A DNA stretch of 64,000 bases. Origin: Bettongia penicillata ogilbyi. Its lineage: Eukaryota > Chordata > Mammalia > Diprotodontia > Potoroidae. The stretch lies in assembly GCA_023548195.1 (NCBI GenBank), contig JAJHZJ010000800.1, positions 310,001 through 374,000 of the forward strand, given 5' to 3'. Made by a program: the position numbers and the translations under genes. This document shows, piece by piece, positions 35,101 to 43,734 of this stretch (the first letter of the stretch is position 1; each line of letters begins with the position of its first letter). A model generated the notes under the pieces. That model did not search any database, was not told where the DNA came from, and worked only from the letters and a program-made list of their open reading frames with translations.

Positions 35101-38100
35101 AGCTGAAGAGGGGTCCAGATATAGCAATGACAAAGAAAACTGAAGAGGAACAGAAGTTCCCCCATCTATCGAGGGTGCAAGGACTGCAAAAGGCATGGCC
35201 AGAGCATAGCAGAGACTGCTGGGAGGTGGGTGGCACTGGGGAAGCCAGCAGGAATCCTGGTAGATGGACATAGAGCCTTGGAGGTCTGGGAAAAGAGCAA
35301 TGGCAAGAAATCCTGCAAGCTTTGGTAAACAGGGCCAAAGCTAGCAGGCATTTTGAATAAGGACGTTCCTGGATGGGGCAAAGGAAGGTGGGCACAAGCT
35401 GAAGTGGGTGTTGATAATCAGGACCTAACACCTAAGCCCTGAGAGAACAGAAAAAGAAATTTAGGGAACACGTACACACAAAGGGAATAATTACTGCATT
35501 TTACGAATGATATGATAGTTTACATAGAGAACCATAGGGATTCAACTAGAAATCAGTTTGAAATATTAACCAGTAAAGTAGCAGAATATAAAATGAATCC
35601 ATTAAAATCATTAGCCTTTTTGTATATTACTAACAGAAATTGGAAGAAATAGAAAAATAAATATCATTTCAAATAACTACAGAATGTATACAGTGCCTGG
35701 ATATCCATCTAACTGGTCATTATGAATATGAATACAAGTACAAAATACTTTATGTAGATACTAATAAAGATATTTACTCATGATTGGGCTGTGCCTCCAT
35801 AATAAAAATAGTGATATGGCATGAATTAATTTACAGATTTAATTCCATGCCATTAAAACTAAAGGAGTTATTTTGTAAACGTGGCAAAATAATCATAACA
35901 TTTATCTAGAGGAACAAAGGCCAGGAACCTCAAGAGGAGAGTAATAAAAGGTTCTAATTAAGTAGAATGAGGCATGTTAGATCTCAGATTATATGATAAA
36001 GTAGTAAGCATTAAGACTGTTTGGTACTGGTAAAAGAAATACAAAGGTTCATCAATGGGACAGATTAGATAAATAAGAAGAAGCCATCTGACATAGTAGT
36101 ATAGTGTTTGATAAATCCCGGGACCCTAGCTACTGAGGTAAGGGCTCCCTTTTTGATCAAAATTCCTGAAAAAAATTCCAAGCAATCTGGCAGTAACTTG
36201 TTGTAGAGCAACATATTGTACCAAAATTTGCAGTACTCCACATGGAAAAATGAAATACCACAGGGTATTTCATGAAAATTTTGGAGGACAAAAGGAGGAA
36301 AGGTACCTTTCCCAAATATGAGGAAGAGAATTTTTAACTAAACAAGGAGTAGAGATTATCTAAAAAGATAAAATGAACAATTTTGATTGTATAAAATTGA
36401 AAGGCTTCATTGTAAGCAAAATACATATATTTAAAATTGGAAGGAAAACAATTTAGCAAATCTTCACTGCAACTGATACAAATACTTAAGAATAAACCAT
36501 TTCCCAGTTGCAAGTTGGTTAAAGTATATGAATAAACGATTTTCAGATGAAAGCAAACTCCCAACAACCATGTGAAAAAATGTTTCAGTTCACTAATAAG
36601 GGAAATACAGAACCAAATAACTCTTAAAGTATGACCTTATATCCATCAGATTGGCAAAGATGACAAAAGAAATAAATAGCAATTGTTGAAATGGTGATAG
36701 AAATTAGGTGCTTAGCAATACTCCTGGAAATATGAATTGATATGACCATTCTTGAAAACAATTTGGAGCAATACTGAAATCTGTATGTATTCTCAGACCC
36801 ATTGGTACTGTTAGATTGTATTTTCAAGGAATTGGGAATAGAAGGATCATATATGTATAAGAATATTTACAGCAGTAGTTTTTTTGCTGTGGCAAAAAAT
36901 TGGAAACAAAAGAAATGTCCATCCTTTGGGGAGTGGCTGAGCAATTTGTGGTATATAAATGAAGTGGAATTTTATTATGTCATAAGAAATGAGCTTTATT
37001 GTAGATTCAGCGAAATATGAAAAGATGTATGAACTGATGAAAAGTGTAGTGAGCAGAATCAGGTGAATACTTTTTTTTGTTCTTAATAGTATTTTATTTT
37101 ACATGGAATTTCATGGAAAGATAGTTTTTAAATATCTTCTAATTTTTTTTGGAGGTAGTAGGGGTTAAGTTACTTGCCCAGGGTCATGCAACTAGCAAGT
37201 ATACTAGTAGACACAGTCTATTCTTACAGATTTCTTTTATGTGACAAATATGATCTTTATACCTAATCCAGGGAGAAATAACCCAGAGAAAGCAAATAAA
37301 AACATAATATCTCCAACGAACATTGATGCAAGTAATAATATTGAATAAAATATTAGCAAAGAGTCAGTTAATGTTGATAAATTTAGAGAGATTCAACCAA
37401 AAAGTTAATTAAAACAGTAACTTTGATAAGTGCAGCAGGATATAAAATAGCTCTTCTGCTCTTGTTCCTCCGGCCATATCATCAACCTTTCTGTATATTA
37501 CCAATGAAACAAAGTAGAAAGATAGAAAAAGAAATTCCTTTCAGAATAATGATGGAAGGTATAAAATATTTGCATCTACCAAGACATATATAGTAATTAT
37601 ATGAATAAAATTACAAAACTATTTGATACTAGTTAAAATAAAAAACTTGATCACTGGAACAGCTGGGTAAAGAGTCAGTATCGGGCAAAATCTCCTGAGA
37701 AAAGTAGAAAGCAGTTGGGAGTGAGGGAGGGGGAGGGGTAAGATTTCTTGATAAAGAAGGGATAGAGAGTATCATGGGAGATAAAATGAACAATTTTAAT
37801 TACATAAAATTGAAAGTTTTTGCACTAATAGAATCAGTGTAGTTAAAAGGGAAACAGTTGACTAAGGAAAATCTTTACAGGAAAGGTTTCTGTTAAAAGT
37901 CTGATATCCAGGTTTCTTATGGAATTGATATGAACAAATAAGTATAAGAGCCATTCGCCAGATAAATGAGAAGGCAGTTTTCAGAAGAAGAAATACACAC
38001 TATCAACAACTATGTGAAAAATGCTTTAATGAGAGAAATGGAAATTAAAGAAACTCTGAGGTTTTGCCTGATATCCACCAGATTTTCAAGGATATAAAAA

Positions 38101-41100
38101 AAAGAAAAATGATAATTATGGAAGAGGCTGAGAGGACAGGCACACTAATACATTGTTGATAAAGCTGTGAATGGATCTAATCATTCTGCAAAGTAATTTG
38201 TAGCAGTACTCAGAAAGTCACTGAACTACGTATCCTTTTTGACCCAGTGATAAGGCTACTGTTTTTGGTATATATCCTAGAGATTTTTTTATAGCAGCTT
38301 CTTTTTTTATTTTTATCAAAGAGCAAGAAAATGGGTGCCTTATCAATTAGGGAATGACTGAACAAGTTATTGTATAATCATTCTATGTGATTGTAATAGA
38401 ATTTTATTGCACTGTGAGAAATAATGGATTCAGAGAAATTGAATTGTATGAACTAATGAATAGTGAAGTGAGAAGAACCAAAACAATTTATATTGTGACT
38501 AAAGCGCTCTAAAGGAAAAGAAGTTTGAAATACTTAGGAACCAAAGTCCAAATGCTGGTCAGGACTCCAGAAGAATACTAATGTCTTCTTTCTTTGACAG
38601 AACAGTGGTATTTTCAGATGGAACTAGTGTATAGATTTTATTTTGCTTTACTTTTGCTTATATATTGCAAGATAGGGCATTTTTGGTGGGATGTTGGTAC
38701 AGGGTGGACAGTTAGACAGGTTAGTGTCAGGGGGAGGATAATTGAAATGGGAAGGCAGGTATACTGATGTACCAATGAAAAGATCCCACTATTCTGGGAA
38801 GTAATTTGGAACTGTACTTCCCCCACAAATCACTAAATTGTGCATACTCTTTAACTCCAGGATATGGCTAGTACTGTCATATGCCAATGAAAGTTTTTTT
38901 TAAGAAAGAAAAGACCTATGTGTTCAAAGCCATTTCTAAATGCTTTTTTTTTTAAGTCAAGAACTTGAAATAAAGTGGGTAACCATCATTTGGAGAATGG
39001 CTGAACAGATGATGGCACATGAATGTAATATATGGAAAGAGAAAAAAAAAGTATTAATGAAACATTTAAAAAAATATACTGAAGAGAGTGAAAGGAAATT
39101 CAGAGGGGGACATAATTGAGCAAGTTAGTGTTGAATTGCCATGTTTAACTTATTACATGGTAAAAAAAACCCCAATCAAACCAAGTTATCTGTAAGAGAT
39201 TTGTAATGTCTTGCAGAACTTCTTGTCCTGTTTTTTTTTTATTGTATAAAGAAATATTCATATTTTGAACAGTTCAAGTACTGTATAAAATTTTTCAGTT
39301 TTAAAAATGTTCATGTTGTGGTACCCATGAGTGACCTTTGAGATCCTTATCTGGTTTCTGTCCTTTAAAGGCTTCTTTTGAATTCAGATATTGGGAGAAA
39401 CCCCTTCCATTTTATAAGGAAATAATCTGCTGCTTTTGTTTTATAAAAATTTGATTCTCACATGGAATAATTTAGAAACAAATGTTAGCCCTACACTTCT
39501 TTACCCATAGAAATATGATGGGTTGTCACAACCCTAATTTCTGACTCTTGGCTCATCTGCAAGCTGTTTTTTAAAACTGGACCTTTCTTTTTGAATCTGT
39601 TATTATGTCATGTCCACTTTAGCATCACAATCCAAAGCATTTCTTTATTTTCTTTTTTCTAACATCTTTACTTTCTGAATTGGTCAGTAAAAAATGACCT
39701 CGTTTCTAGAAACGACCCCCTTTTTGGTTCAGGTTAGTCTGCTTTGAGGACTTAGTATGACTTCCTTTCAGTTGGACTTTTTTCCTTTGAACTCTTAGCA
39801 CTACAAGTACCATGAGATTCATATTGTTCTCTTCTTTAAGTCACCGTCATCATAGGACATAGGTTGTATTCCAGGAATGAATACCTATTTATCTGGTCTT
39901 TGGTCAACTCACTTAACCTCTAAACCTTAGTCTTAGCTTTCCCATCCATAAGTTGAGGATATTACCTGTAATGCACACATCCTAGGCTTGGTATGTGGAT
40001 AAAATGAGATGCTCTTTGTGTAATGTTTTGCACATCTTAAAATAATGCATGCATGTCAGCTATTACTATTTTTGTTATAAAAATTTTTTAAAGGATTGAA
40101 CTGTTTGCCTTTTGTGTTCATGTGCCTGCGTAATTGGAACTTCTCTAGTAATGTCTCTCAGTCTTCAATAATGTATGTTTTAATCCTTGTTTTCAGATTA
40201 AATATAATAATTAATATTTATATAGTGCTTTCATGTTTGCGAAGACACACACACAGGGTTTTATGATAATTCTCCCTTAGCTTGGGGGCATGTCTAGTAA
40301 ATTTAGTGATATTGATGCTTGTATAGAAGTGAATGTAGTGGTTTTTGTTTTCATTAGGATGTAAACTCCTTGTGAGTAGAGATTACTACATTCTTGGTGC
40401 TAGAATCGCCAGTGCCTAAGCACACAGTAACATTAGACACTTAAATACTTGATGATTGATTTGTGCAGTGTAATTAATGGTGAGTATTCGGCTTTATCCG
40501 AAGCATTTCCTCCTTTCTTTCATTTGGAGGCATGACGCACGCCCATGTGTTTGTTTCAGACAGATGGGTTTTCGAAGGACAACAACAACGCTGCCCAGCG
40601 CCTGCTAGATGGGATGAACTTCATGGCACAGTCAGTGTCTGAGCTGAGCCTCGGACCAACCAAGGCGGTGACGTCTTGGCTGACGGACCAGATTGCCCCC
40701 GCCTATTGGAGACCCAACTCCCAGATCCTGGTATATGATAGCATCTGCAGAGTCTCACCAGCCCTGTCATTGTGTGTGTGAAGCTTGTACCATTTACCTG
40801 CCAGATTAGTGGGTGAAGCCAGGGAGATTTGTTTTTTCCCCATCAAAATCCGTAACATGTGACTAGAGAGAGTACAACAGTGTGAGCTAGTCTACCACAT
40901 TTTCCTTTCTTGTTTTAACTTGGTGACTTCAGACAATCGTGTCTCCTCACTGGTTTCAGGTTCTCCACTTGGGAGTCAGCTAATTAATTGTGATAAAAGG
41001 GACTGGAATCTCTTATCTCAGATAGTTTAAGAAGCTCAAGTAATGAGTTTAACTGTGGTATCTTAGCCTCCAAGAAACTTTTCTGGAAAATTGCCCTAAT

Positions 41101-43734
41101 TCTGGTTAAGAAAAACATTTATATTATTGCCTTGGGCATATTACTACCACATTCTCCATTGGGAAGAGTATGGTTATACAACTTTTGGGCAGGAGGTTTC
41201 CAGTCGATATTCCCAGGTAATTCAACCCCAGGTTCACTCCATGGCATTTATTCTATGTATCACAGCCCCTTTTACCTGAACTGACATAAAGGATCTCTCT
41301 GTTTTTTGTTTCTGGGTTGTTAGAACTGCAACAAGTGTGCAACATCGTTTAAAGATAATGATACCAAACATCATTGCAGAGCCTGTGGGGAGGGCTTCTG
41401 TGACAGCTGTTCATCCAAGACACGACCAGTACCTGAGCGGGGCTGGGGGCCTGCGCCTGTTCGGGTGTGTGACACCTGCTTTGATGCAAGAAACGTCCAT
41501 TTAGGTAATGTGGGGTAATGGAACTGCAAGAGCAGAGGGAGAGTACCTCCTTCCTTTAGGCACCTCACTAGGCATTTGGGATTGGTTACCTCAACCCTGG
41601 TACACTCCCAAACTAGATCACTTTTCTGAGGGTGACTGTTGTCTCTGGTTTTGACTTATCCTCTTCTCTGTACTCATAATACTGTGGGTGCCATCTCATT
41701 ATACTTAATATATACTCTGCGTTTCTAATCCTTTGAAGATAAAATCAGCAGTAGGAAATCCAGAAAGGCAGTATTATTTGTGAGAGAGAATTTTGGCCTA
41801 TGTTCTATTTTTGAAGATGTTTCTTTAGTGCCCTTAAAGGAAGACATTTGCTTTGATTTTGAAGGTAGGTCAGTAAATATTCTTACAATATGAAATAAAA
41901 ATAACAAGACAGCTTTTACCTAGTCACTTGTCCTTAGTTGATGGTATGCTTCAAACCTTATGGAATTGAATTGTACTGTCCTGGGTGAAGAATCTACAAG
42001 TTGTCTTTTTCATATCTTTCCTATTTCTTGCTTTCACAGGGGAGCTGGTCTTCATCTGTTGGAGATGAATGAGGATTTATTGTTAGGCTTTTCCATTAAT
42101 ACAGAAATATTTTTTGCACAGATGTTCCAGAGGCACAGGTGGACGAAGAAGGTGGGACTCTGATTGCCAGGAAGGTGGGCGAGGCAGTGCAGAATACCCT
42201 GGGAGCAGTAGTAACAGCCATCGACATACCACTAGGTAGGCATGGGCAATCATTCATGCCCTGTGGTGTACTCCTAGCAAAGTGATGAAGTCTTGAATTG
42301 TCTTTGCTTTTTCCTTTTTAATTCAATTGTATTTTCAGTTCCAGATTTTCTCCTTCCCACCTTCCCTTCCTCAGTCCATTAAAAAGGCAAAAAAGCAAAT
42401 AAAGATAGTCAAACTAAGTAAATTTCTGTATCATCTTTGCTCCTTCCTCCTTCCCCCTTAAAAAAAAAAACCAAGAAGGAGAAAATACACTTCAGTCTTC
42501 ATTCTTGAGTCTATCAGATCTCTAACTGGAAGTAGTTAGTATATCCAACTCCTTTTCAAGGGCATAGGTAAATAGTTAATTAAGACTGCTGGTTCTGCCA
42601 TGATTTTTTTATCTGGATGAGAAGAAAGTGGTTGATACTTGTCTCTTTCAGGACTTTTGCTTAGATCTCTGTTGGTGACCTTGAGTTTAATGGTTTCATG
42701 CATATCTCTGGGAAGCATATAATCACTTCAGCAAAAGCTGCAAACTAGGACCATCATTTTTTGCAGAAAAGCTGGGTGGTTGTTACTGAAGTGGATGGGG
42801 TCGACTAGGACTGGAAGCTAGAGTAACTTCAAGCTTGAGGAGAATTAGGACTATTACCAAGAAACTTGATCTTTTGCAGTTGTCTCTGTGCTTGAGTCAG
42901 GCTAGACTACTCTTGATTTTAACTAATGAGCTTGGAAAACTTTTTCAAGAGCTTTTGACTTACTGGCTAAGGAGACAAGATCTGCCTTTACCTTCAGGAA
43001 TAAATGGGGCAGCTAGGTGTCTTAGTGGATAGAGTGCTGGACCTGGAGTCAGCAAGATTATCTTCCCAGTTCAGATTTGGCCTCAGACTCTTTTAATATC
43101 TGTGTGACCATCACTTTAACCTGTTTGCCTCAGTTTCCTCATTGGTAAAATGAGTTGGAGAAGGAAATGGCATACCACTCTAGTATCTTTGCCAAGAAAA
43201 CCCCAAATGGAGTCACAGAGTTAGACGCAACTGAAAAATGATCAAAAAAGTCAGGAGTAAATGAAAACATTTTTGGACCCTTTTGTTTTTCCCCTCTGCC
43301 AAAGTTACTTTGTTTATAACAATAGAACCAGGAGACCTGCTTAGTTAGGCAAGGTAGTTTTTGTGGAGGACTGTGTCTTGAGTTGAGTCTTGTGTTGTCT
43401 TGAGTCTTGTCCTGTGCTGGTTCTAAACATAATTCTTTCTCTATTGTTGACTTGAGTCTTGTCCTGTGCTGGTTCTAAACATAATTCTTTCTCTACTGTA
43501 GGTCTTGTGAAAGATGCTGCCCGGCCAGCCTATTGGGTGCCTGACCATGAGATCCTGCACTGCCACAATTGTCGAAAGGAATTCAGCATAAAGCTTTCCA
43601 AACATCACTGCCGGGCCTGTGGCCAAGGCTTCTGCGATGAGTGTTCCCATGACCGCCGAGCCGTCCCCTCTCGAGGCTGGGACCACCCAGTCCGGGTCTG
43701 CTTTAACTGCAATAAAAAGCCTGGTGATCTTTAA
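16633..43734 (+). CDS. ZFYVE1: ZFYVE1 (DFCP1), partial, ten exons to the stop codon
   Basis: Spliced gene span with exons 16633-17137, 19809-20023, 31135-31241, 33997-34105, 34620-34717, 34807-34924, 40560-40730, 41324-41504, 42122-42235 and 43502-43734. Together they give 1851 nt, 616 codons plus TAA, with every junction GT-AG and every phase consistent. The protein is recognised as double FYVE-containing protein 1. Domains in order are a P-loop nucleotide-binding domain, a Cys-rich ER/lipid-droplet-targeting region, and two FYVE zinc fingers at the C-terminus. In known biology DFCP1 is an ER/omegasome protein that binds PI3P through its FYVE fingers, marks autophagosome formation sites and lipid droplets, and hydrolyses ATP. 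The human protein has 777 residues; the part here matches residues 162-777, so the N-terminal zinc-binding region is encoded upstream of position 1. No frameshift or stop interrupts the frame. The gene is convergent with DCAF4. Confidence 0.97.
17420..17543 (+). repeat. CORE SINE, left part (split by hAT)
   Basis: GGAGTCAGAAAATCTGGGTT, GGACAAGTCTCTTTTCTCTG, then GATAGACTAGAC. It resumes at 18058. Confidence 0.75.
17544..18057. mobile_element. Ancient non-autonomous hAT-type DNA transposon
   Basis: 514 bp with terminal inverted repeats: left CATTATATCTCAAA, right end reading inward TAGCAGTTCTCAAT. An 8-bp duplication GACTAGAC (17536-17543) / GATTAGAT (18058-18065) differs only by two C-to-T changes. 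It carries a (TA)n tract at 17914-17940 and no coding frame. The 8-bp duplication is the hAT signature. Confidence 0.7.
17914..17940. repeat. (TA)n microsatellite inside the hAT copy
   Basis: About 12 TA units. Confidence 0.9.
18058..18112 (+). repeat. CORE SINE, right part
   Basis: GATTAGATGATTATTAAAGT, TCCTTCTAGCACTAAGCCC: the expected continuation of the SINE at 17420-17543. Confidence 0.7.
18112..19808. other. ZFYVE1 intron, no repeat recognised
   Basis: About 1.7 kb A/T-rich sequence with a T-run at 19754-19769 upstream of the acceptor at 19808. Nothing else identified. Confidence 0.4.
19809..20023 (+). CDS. ZFYVE1: ZFYVE1 exon: nucleotide-binding domain, second part
   Basis: Acceptor CTTCACAG ends at 19808, donor GTCAGT at 20024; 215 nt. 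The first two bases complete an Asp codon with the G left by the previous exon (DHPSEVPEKLIQDRF). It encodes the helical end of the nucleotide-binding domain, including the RKLGRFPEAFSSIHYKG and SPRHPGVIYKALK stretches typical of DFCP1. It ends in phase 0. The upstream intron is 2671 bp and the downstream intron is 11111 bp, the largest complete intron in the window. Confidence 0.96.
20348..20405. repeat. (CATA/CACA)n microsatellite
   Basis: Alternating ACAT and ACAC units in the intron after the second exon seen here. Confidence 0.85.
20430..22258. other. ZFYVE1 intron, little recognised
   Basis: Only a local duplication was seen: AACCTTTGACAGTTCATG occurs near 20994 and again near 21047. 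No gene or named repeat. Confidence 0.4.
22259..22993 (+). promoter_or_regulatory. 5' UTR of copy 3
   Basis: Carries the YY1-like GCCAAGATGGTGG at 22267-22279. Less CpG-rich than in copies 1 and 2, as expected from CpG decay with age. Promoter function is doubtful. Confidence 0.4.
22994..24088 (+). pseudogene. L1-type ORF1 of copy 3, decayed
   Basis: Begins MSKKGKKN at 22994, shifts frame near 23016, stays open 23016-23333 (MEELKKDFENQVRGMEEKLG coiled coil) and then breaks repeatedly. The RRM/CTD remnants (LPENYDQKKSLDI-like, QAARKKQFRYCGN, near 23610-24000) are still recognisable. Confidence 0.85.
25031..25300. other. ZFYVE1 intron, nothing recognised
   Basis: Short unique stretch to the right of HAL1 copy 3. 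Confidence 0.4.
25300..25450 (-). repeat. MIR SINE fragment
   Basis: Antisense MIR remnants: ACTCCCAGAGGGGTGGAGTT, TTTAGTAAATGGCAGTGG. Confidence 0.5.
25450..28440. other. ZFYVE1 intron, mostly unrecognised
   Basis: About 3 kb without a named repeat, apart from a possible MIR scrap near 27178-27245 and a short duplication near 25540-25585 (TACTGG...ATATGACAT). A minus-strand open frame at 27303-27551 is discussed in findings. Confidence 0.4.
28556..28835. repeat. Long polypyrimidine tract (C/T on + strand)
   Basis: About 280 nt almost wholly C and T with CCTCCCC-like units. Open frames across it are artefacts of composition. Confidence 0.9.
28968..29100. repeat. Polypurine tract (G/A on + strand)
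   Basis: About 130 nt rich in GGGAGA and GAGAGGAAG, only about 130 nt after the pyrimidine tract. Confidence 0.85.
29135..29245 (-). repeat. MIR SINE fragment
   Basis: AGCAGGAAGGGACTGTGGAA, ATTTTACAGATCAAGGAATT. Confidence 0.6.
29555..29725 (+). repeat. Ancient interspersed repeat (same family as 6710)
   Basis: CAACAAGTATCTTTTGAATG, GTCCTAGGCTCTGTGGGGGA. Confidence 0.45.
29725..31134. other. ZFYVE1 intron, nothing recognised
   Basis: Unique-looking sequence up to the acceptor of the next exon. Confidence 0.4.
31135..31241 (+). CDS. ZFYVE1: ZFYVE1 exon: start of the ER/lipid-droplet targeting region
   Basis: Acceptor TTTTGGCAG ends at 31134, donor GTAAGT at 31242; 107 nt, phase 0 in, two bases left over. 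It encodes ALSDRFSGEIPDDQMAHSS and then FFPDEYFTCSSICLSCG, the first cluster of cysteines in the region that in human (about residues 416-543) is required for ER and lipid-droplet localisation. Confidence 0.95.
31685..31850 (-). repeat. MIR SINE
   Basis: AATTATCTCATTTGATCCTC, AATGAGGAAACTGAGACTTA. Confidence 0.7.
31921..32725 (+). mobile_element. CR1/L3-type LINE, 3' part of the RT ORF and end
   Basis: Conceptual translation shows fragments of the CR1-family reverse transcriptase C-terminus: KFNGDKCKVI near 32071-32100 and EKDLGFLVDQKL near 32142-32180, in the usual order and spacing. Later sequence runs to the 3' end (GGTTGGACTAGATGGC near 32701). Many stops; a fossil. Confidence 0.75.
32735..32905 (+). 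repeat. CORE SINE
   Basis: GTCAAGAAGACCTAGATTCA, TTTACTAGCTGTGGGACCCT, TTCATCTGTAAAATGAGGG. Confidence 0.8.
33015..33745 (+). mobile_element. L2 LINE, 3' part
   Basis: TTGGCATTTAAAGCCCTCCA, CATGCCTGGAATGCCCTC, and CAATGCATAGCACACAGCAG in L2 order. It ends about 250 bp before the next ZFYVE1 exon. Confidence 0.8.
33997..34105 (+). CDS. ZFYVE1: ZFYVE1 exon: Cys/His-rich targeting region
   Basis: Acceptor TCATAG ends at 33996, donor GTAAGT at 34106; 109 nt. The first base completes a Gly codon. It encodes SGCKNSMNHGKEGVPHEAK and then a stretch with CRYSHQYDNRVYTCK. Two exons (107 + 109) restore phase 0. Downstream intron is 514 bp. Confidence 0.95.
34620..34717 (+). CDS. ZFYVE1: ZFYVE1 exon: targeting region, ACYERG segment
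   Basis: Acceptor GTTCCAG ends at 34619, donor GTGAGT at 34718; 98 nt, phase 0 in, two bases left. It encodes ACYERGKEVSVVPKTSAST and then DSPWMGLAKYAWSG. The following intron is only 89 bp, near the practical minimum for a mammalian intron. Confidence 0.95.
34807..34924 (+). CDS. ZFYVE1: ZFYVE1 exon: end of targeting region (YVIECPNCGVVYRS)
   Basis: Acceptor CATTCCAG ends at 34806, donor GTAAGT at 34925; 118 nt, completing a Gly codon and ending in phase 0 at HVWPG. It carries a CPNC pair followed by YRSRQYWFGNQDPVDTVV. The downstream intron (5635 bp) is filled by old L1 fragments. Confidence 0.95.
34925..35470. other. ZFYVE1 intron, nothing recognised
   Basis: No repeat family named; minus-strand open frames here are not supported by homology. 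Confidence 0.4.
35470..37075 (+). mobile_element. L1 ORF2 3' half, degenerate, copy A
   Basis: Order of L1 ORF2 C-terminal motifs: AAAATCATTAGCCTTTTTGT, GGAACAAAGGCCAGGAA, TTGGAAACAAAAGAAATGTC and GAACTGATGAAAAGTGTAGT. Stops throughout. Confidence 0.7.
37310..38560 (+). mobile_element. L1 ORF2 3' half, degenerate, copy B
   Basis: Repeats the same L1 region: AACATTGATGCAAGTAATAA, CAACCTTTCTGTATATTACC, ATTAGGGAATGACTGAACAA and TATGAACTAATGAATAGTGA. Confidence 0.7.
38770..39065 (+). mobile_element. L1 ORF2 3' end, degenerate, copy C
   Basis: GGAAGTAATTTGGAACTGTA, CTGTCATATGCCAATGAAAG, GGAGAATGGCTGAACAGATG. Confidence 0.6.
39065..39860. other. ZFYVE1 intron, nothing further recognised
   Basis: A/T-rich, no named feature. 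Confidence 0.4.
39860..40075 (+). repeat. CORE SINE, worn
   Basis: TTGGTCAACTCACTTAACCT, ATAAGTTGAGGATATTACCT and AAAATGAGATGCTC. Confidence 0.6.
40345..40465 (+). repeat. L2 3'-end scrap
   Basis: AGGATGTAAACTCCTTGTGA, CCAGTGCCTAAGCACACAG. Confidence 0.55.
40560..40730 (+). CDS. ZFYVE1: ZFYVE1 exon: linker and start of FYVE finger 1
   Basis: Acceptor TGTTTCAG ends at 40559, donor GTATAT at 40731 (a weak donor); 171 nt, phase 0 both sides, 57 codons beginning TDGFSKDNNNAAQRLLDG. It holds the linker MNFMAQSVSELSLGP and ends in YWRPNSQIL, the entry to the first FYVE finger. A second CAG three bases into the exon (40561-40563) could act as an alternative acceptor removing Thr and shifting the frame, so 40560 is preferred. 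Confidence 0.95.
40731..41323. other. ZFYVE1 intron, nothing recognised
   Basis: 593-bp intron between the linker exon and the first FYVE exon, without repeats I can name. Confidence 0.5.
41324..41504 (+). CDS. ZFYVE1: ZFYVE1 exon: FYVE zinc finger 1
   Basis: Acceptor TTGTTAG ends at 41323, donor GTAATG at 41505; 181 nt. It encodes NCNKCATSFKDNDTKHHCRA, then CGEGFCDSC and RVCDTC: the paired-cysteine zinc-binding pattern and the basic HHCRACG motif of a PI3P-binding FYVE finger. One base (G) is left for the next exon. Confidence 0.97.
42122..42235 (+). CDS. ZFYVE1: ZFYVE1 exon: linker between the two FYVE fingers
   Basis: Acceptor TTTGCACAG ends at 42121, donor GTAGGC at 42236; 114 nt. It encodes DVPEAQVDEEGGTLIARKVG and then EAVQNTLGAVVTAIDIPL. 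This linker is predicted helical and joins the two fingers. An open frame extends upstream into the intron but homology starts at DVPEAQ. Confidence 0.95.
42300..42540 (-). mobile_element. L1 3' fragment, antisense
   Basis: TTTTCAGTTCCAGATTTTCT, CTTCCCACCTTCCCTTCCTC, CATTAAAAAGGCAAAAAAGC: same family as 10130-10812. Confidence 0.45.
43006..43250 (+). repeat. Full-length tRNA-derived SINE with RTE-like tail
   Basis: Head GGGGCAGCTAGGTGTCTTAG, GGACCTGGAGTCAGCAAG, CORE CCTCAGTTTCCTCATTGG, tail AGTATCTTTGCCAAGAAAAC and GAGTTAGACGCAACTGAAAA. Target-site duplication TCAGGAATAAAT (42994-43005) / TCAGGAGTAAAT (43251-43262), one mismatch. Confidence 0.9.
43399..43502 (+). repeat. 52-bp tandem duplication across a 3' splice site
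   Basis: Units 43399-43450 and 43451-43502 agree at 49 of 52 positions. The second ends in CTGTAG, the acceptor of the last ZFYVE1 exon; the first ends in TTGTTGA and lacks AG at that spot. Confidence 0.95.
43502..43734 (+). CDS. ZFYVE1: ZFYVE1 last coding exon: FYVE zinc finger 2 and stop
   Basis: Acceptor CTACTGTAG ends at 43501; 233 nt to TAA at 43732-43734. It encodes GLVKDAARPAYWVPDHEILH, the second FYVE finger with CHNC, SKHHCRACG, CDEC and CFNC pairs, and ends in KKPGDL as in human. A 52-bp tandem duplication abuts this splice site (see findings). Confidence 0.97.

Noticed and set aside
34685..35143. 152-codon plus-strand frame over the YVIECPNC exon
   Set aside because: Only 34807-34924 is coding; the rest reads through the 89-bp intron and past a clear GTAAGT donor.
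35078..35431. Minus-strand 117-codon frame
   Set aside because: Inside a ZFYVE1 intron, no recognised domain, no signal for splicing or translation; probably chance.
43459..43501. Possible Met start just before the last ZFYVE1 exon
   Set aside because: The frame upstream of 43502 is intron inside the 52-bp duplication; phase and homology require the splice at 43501/43502.
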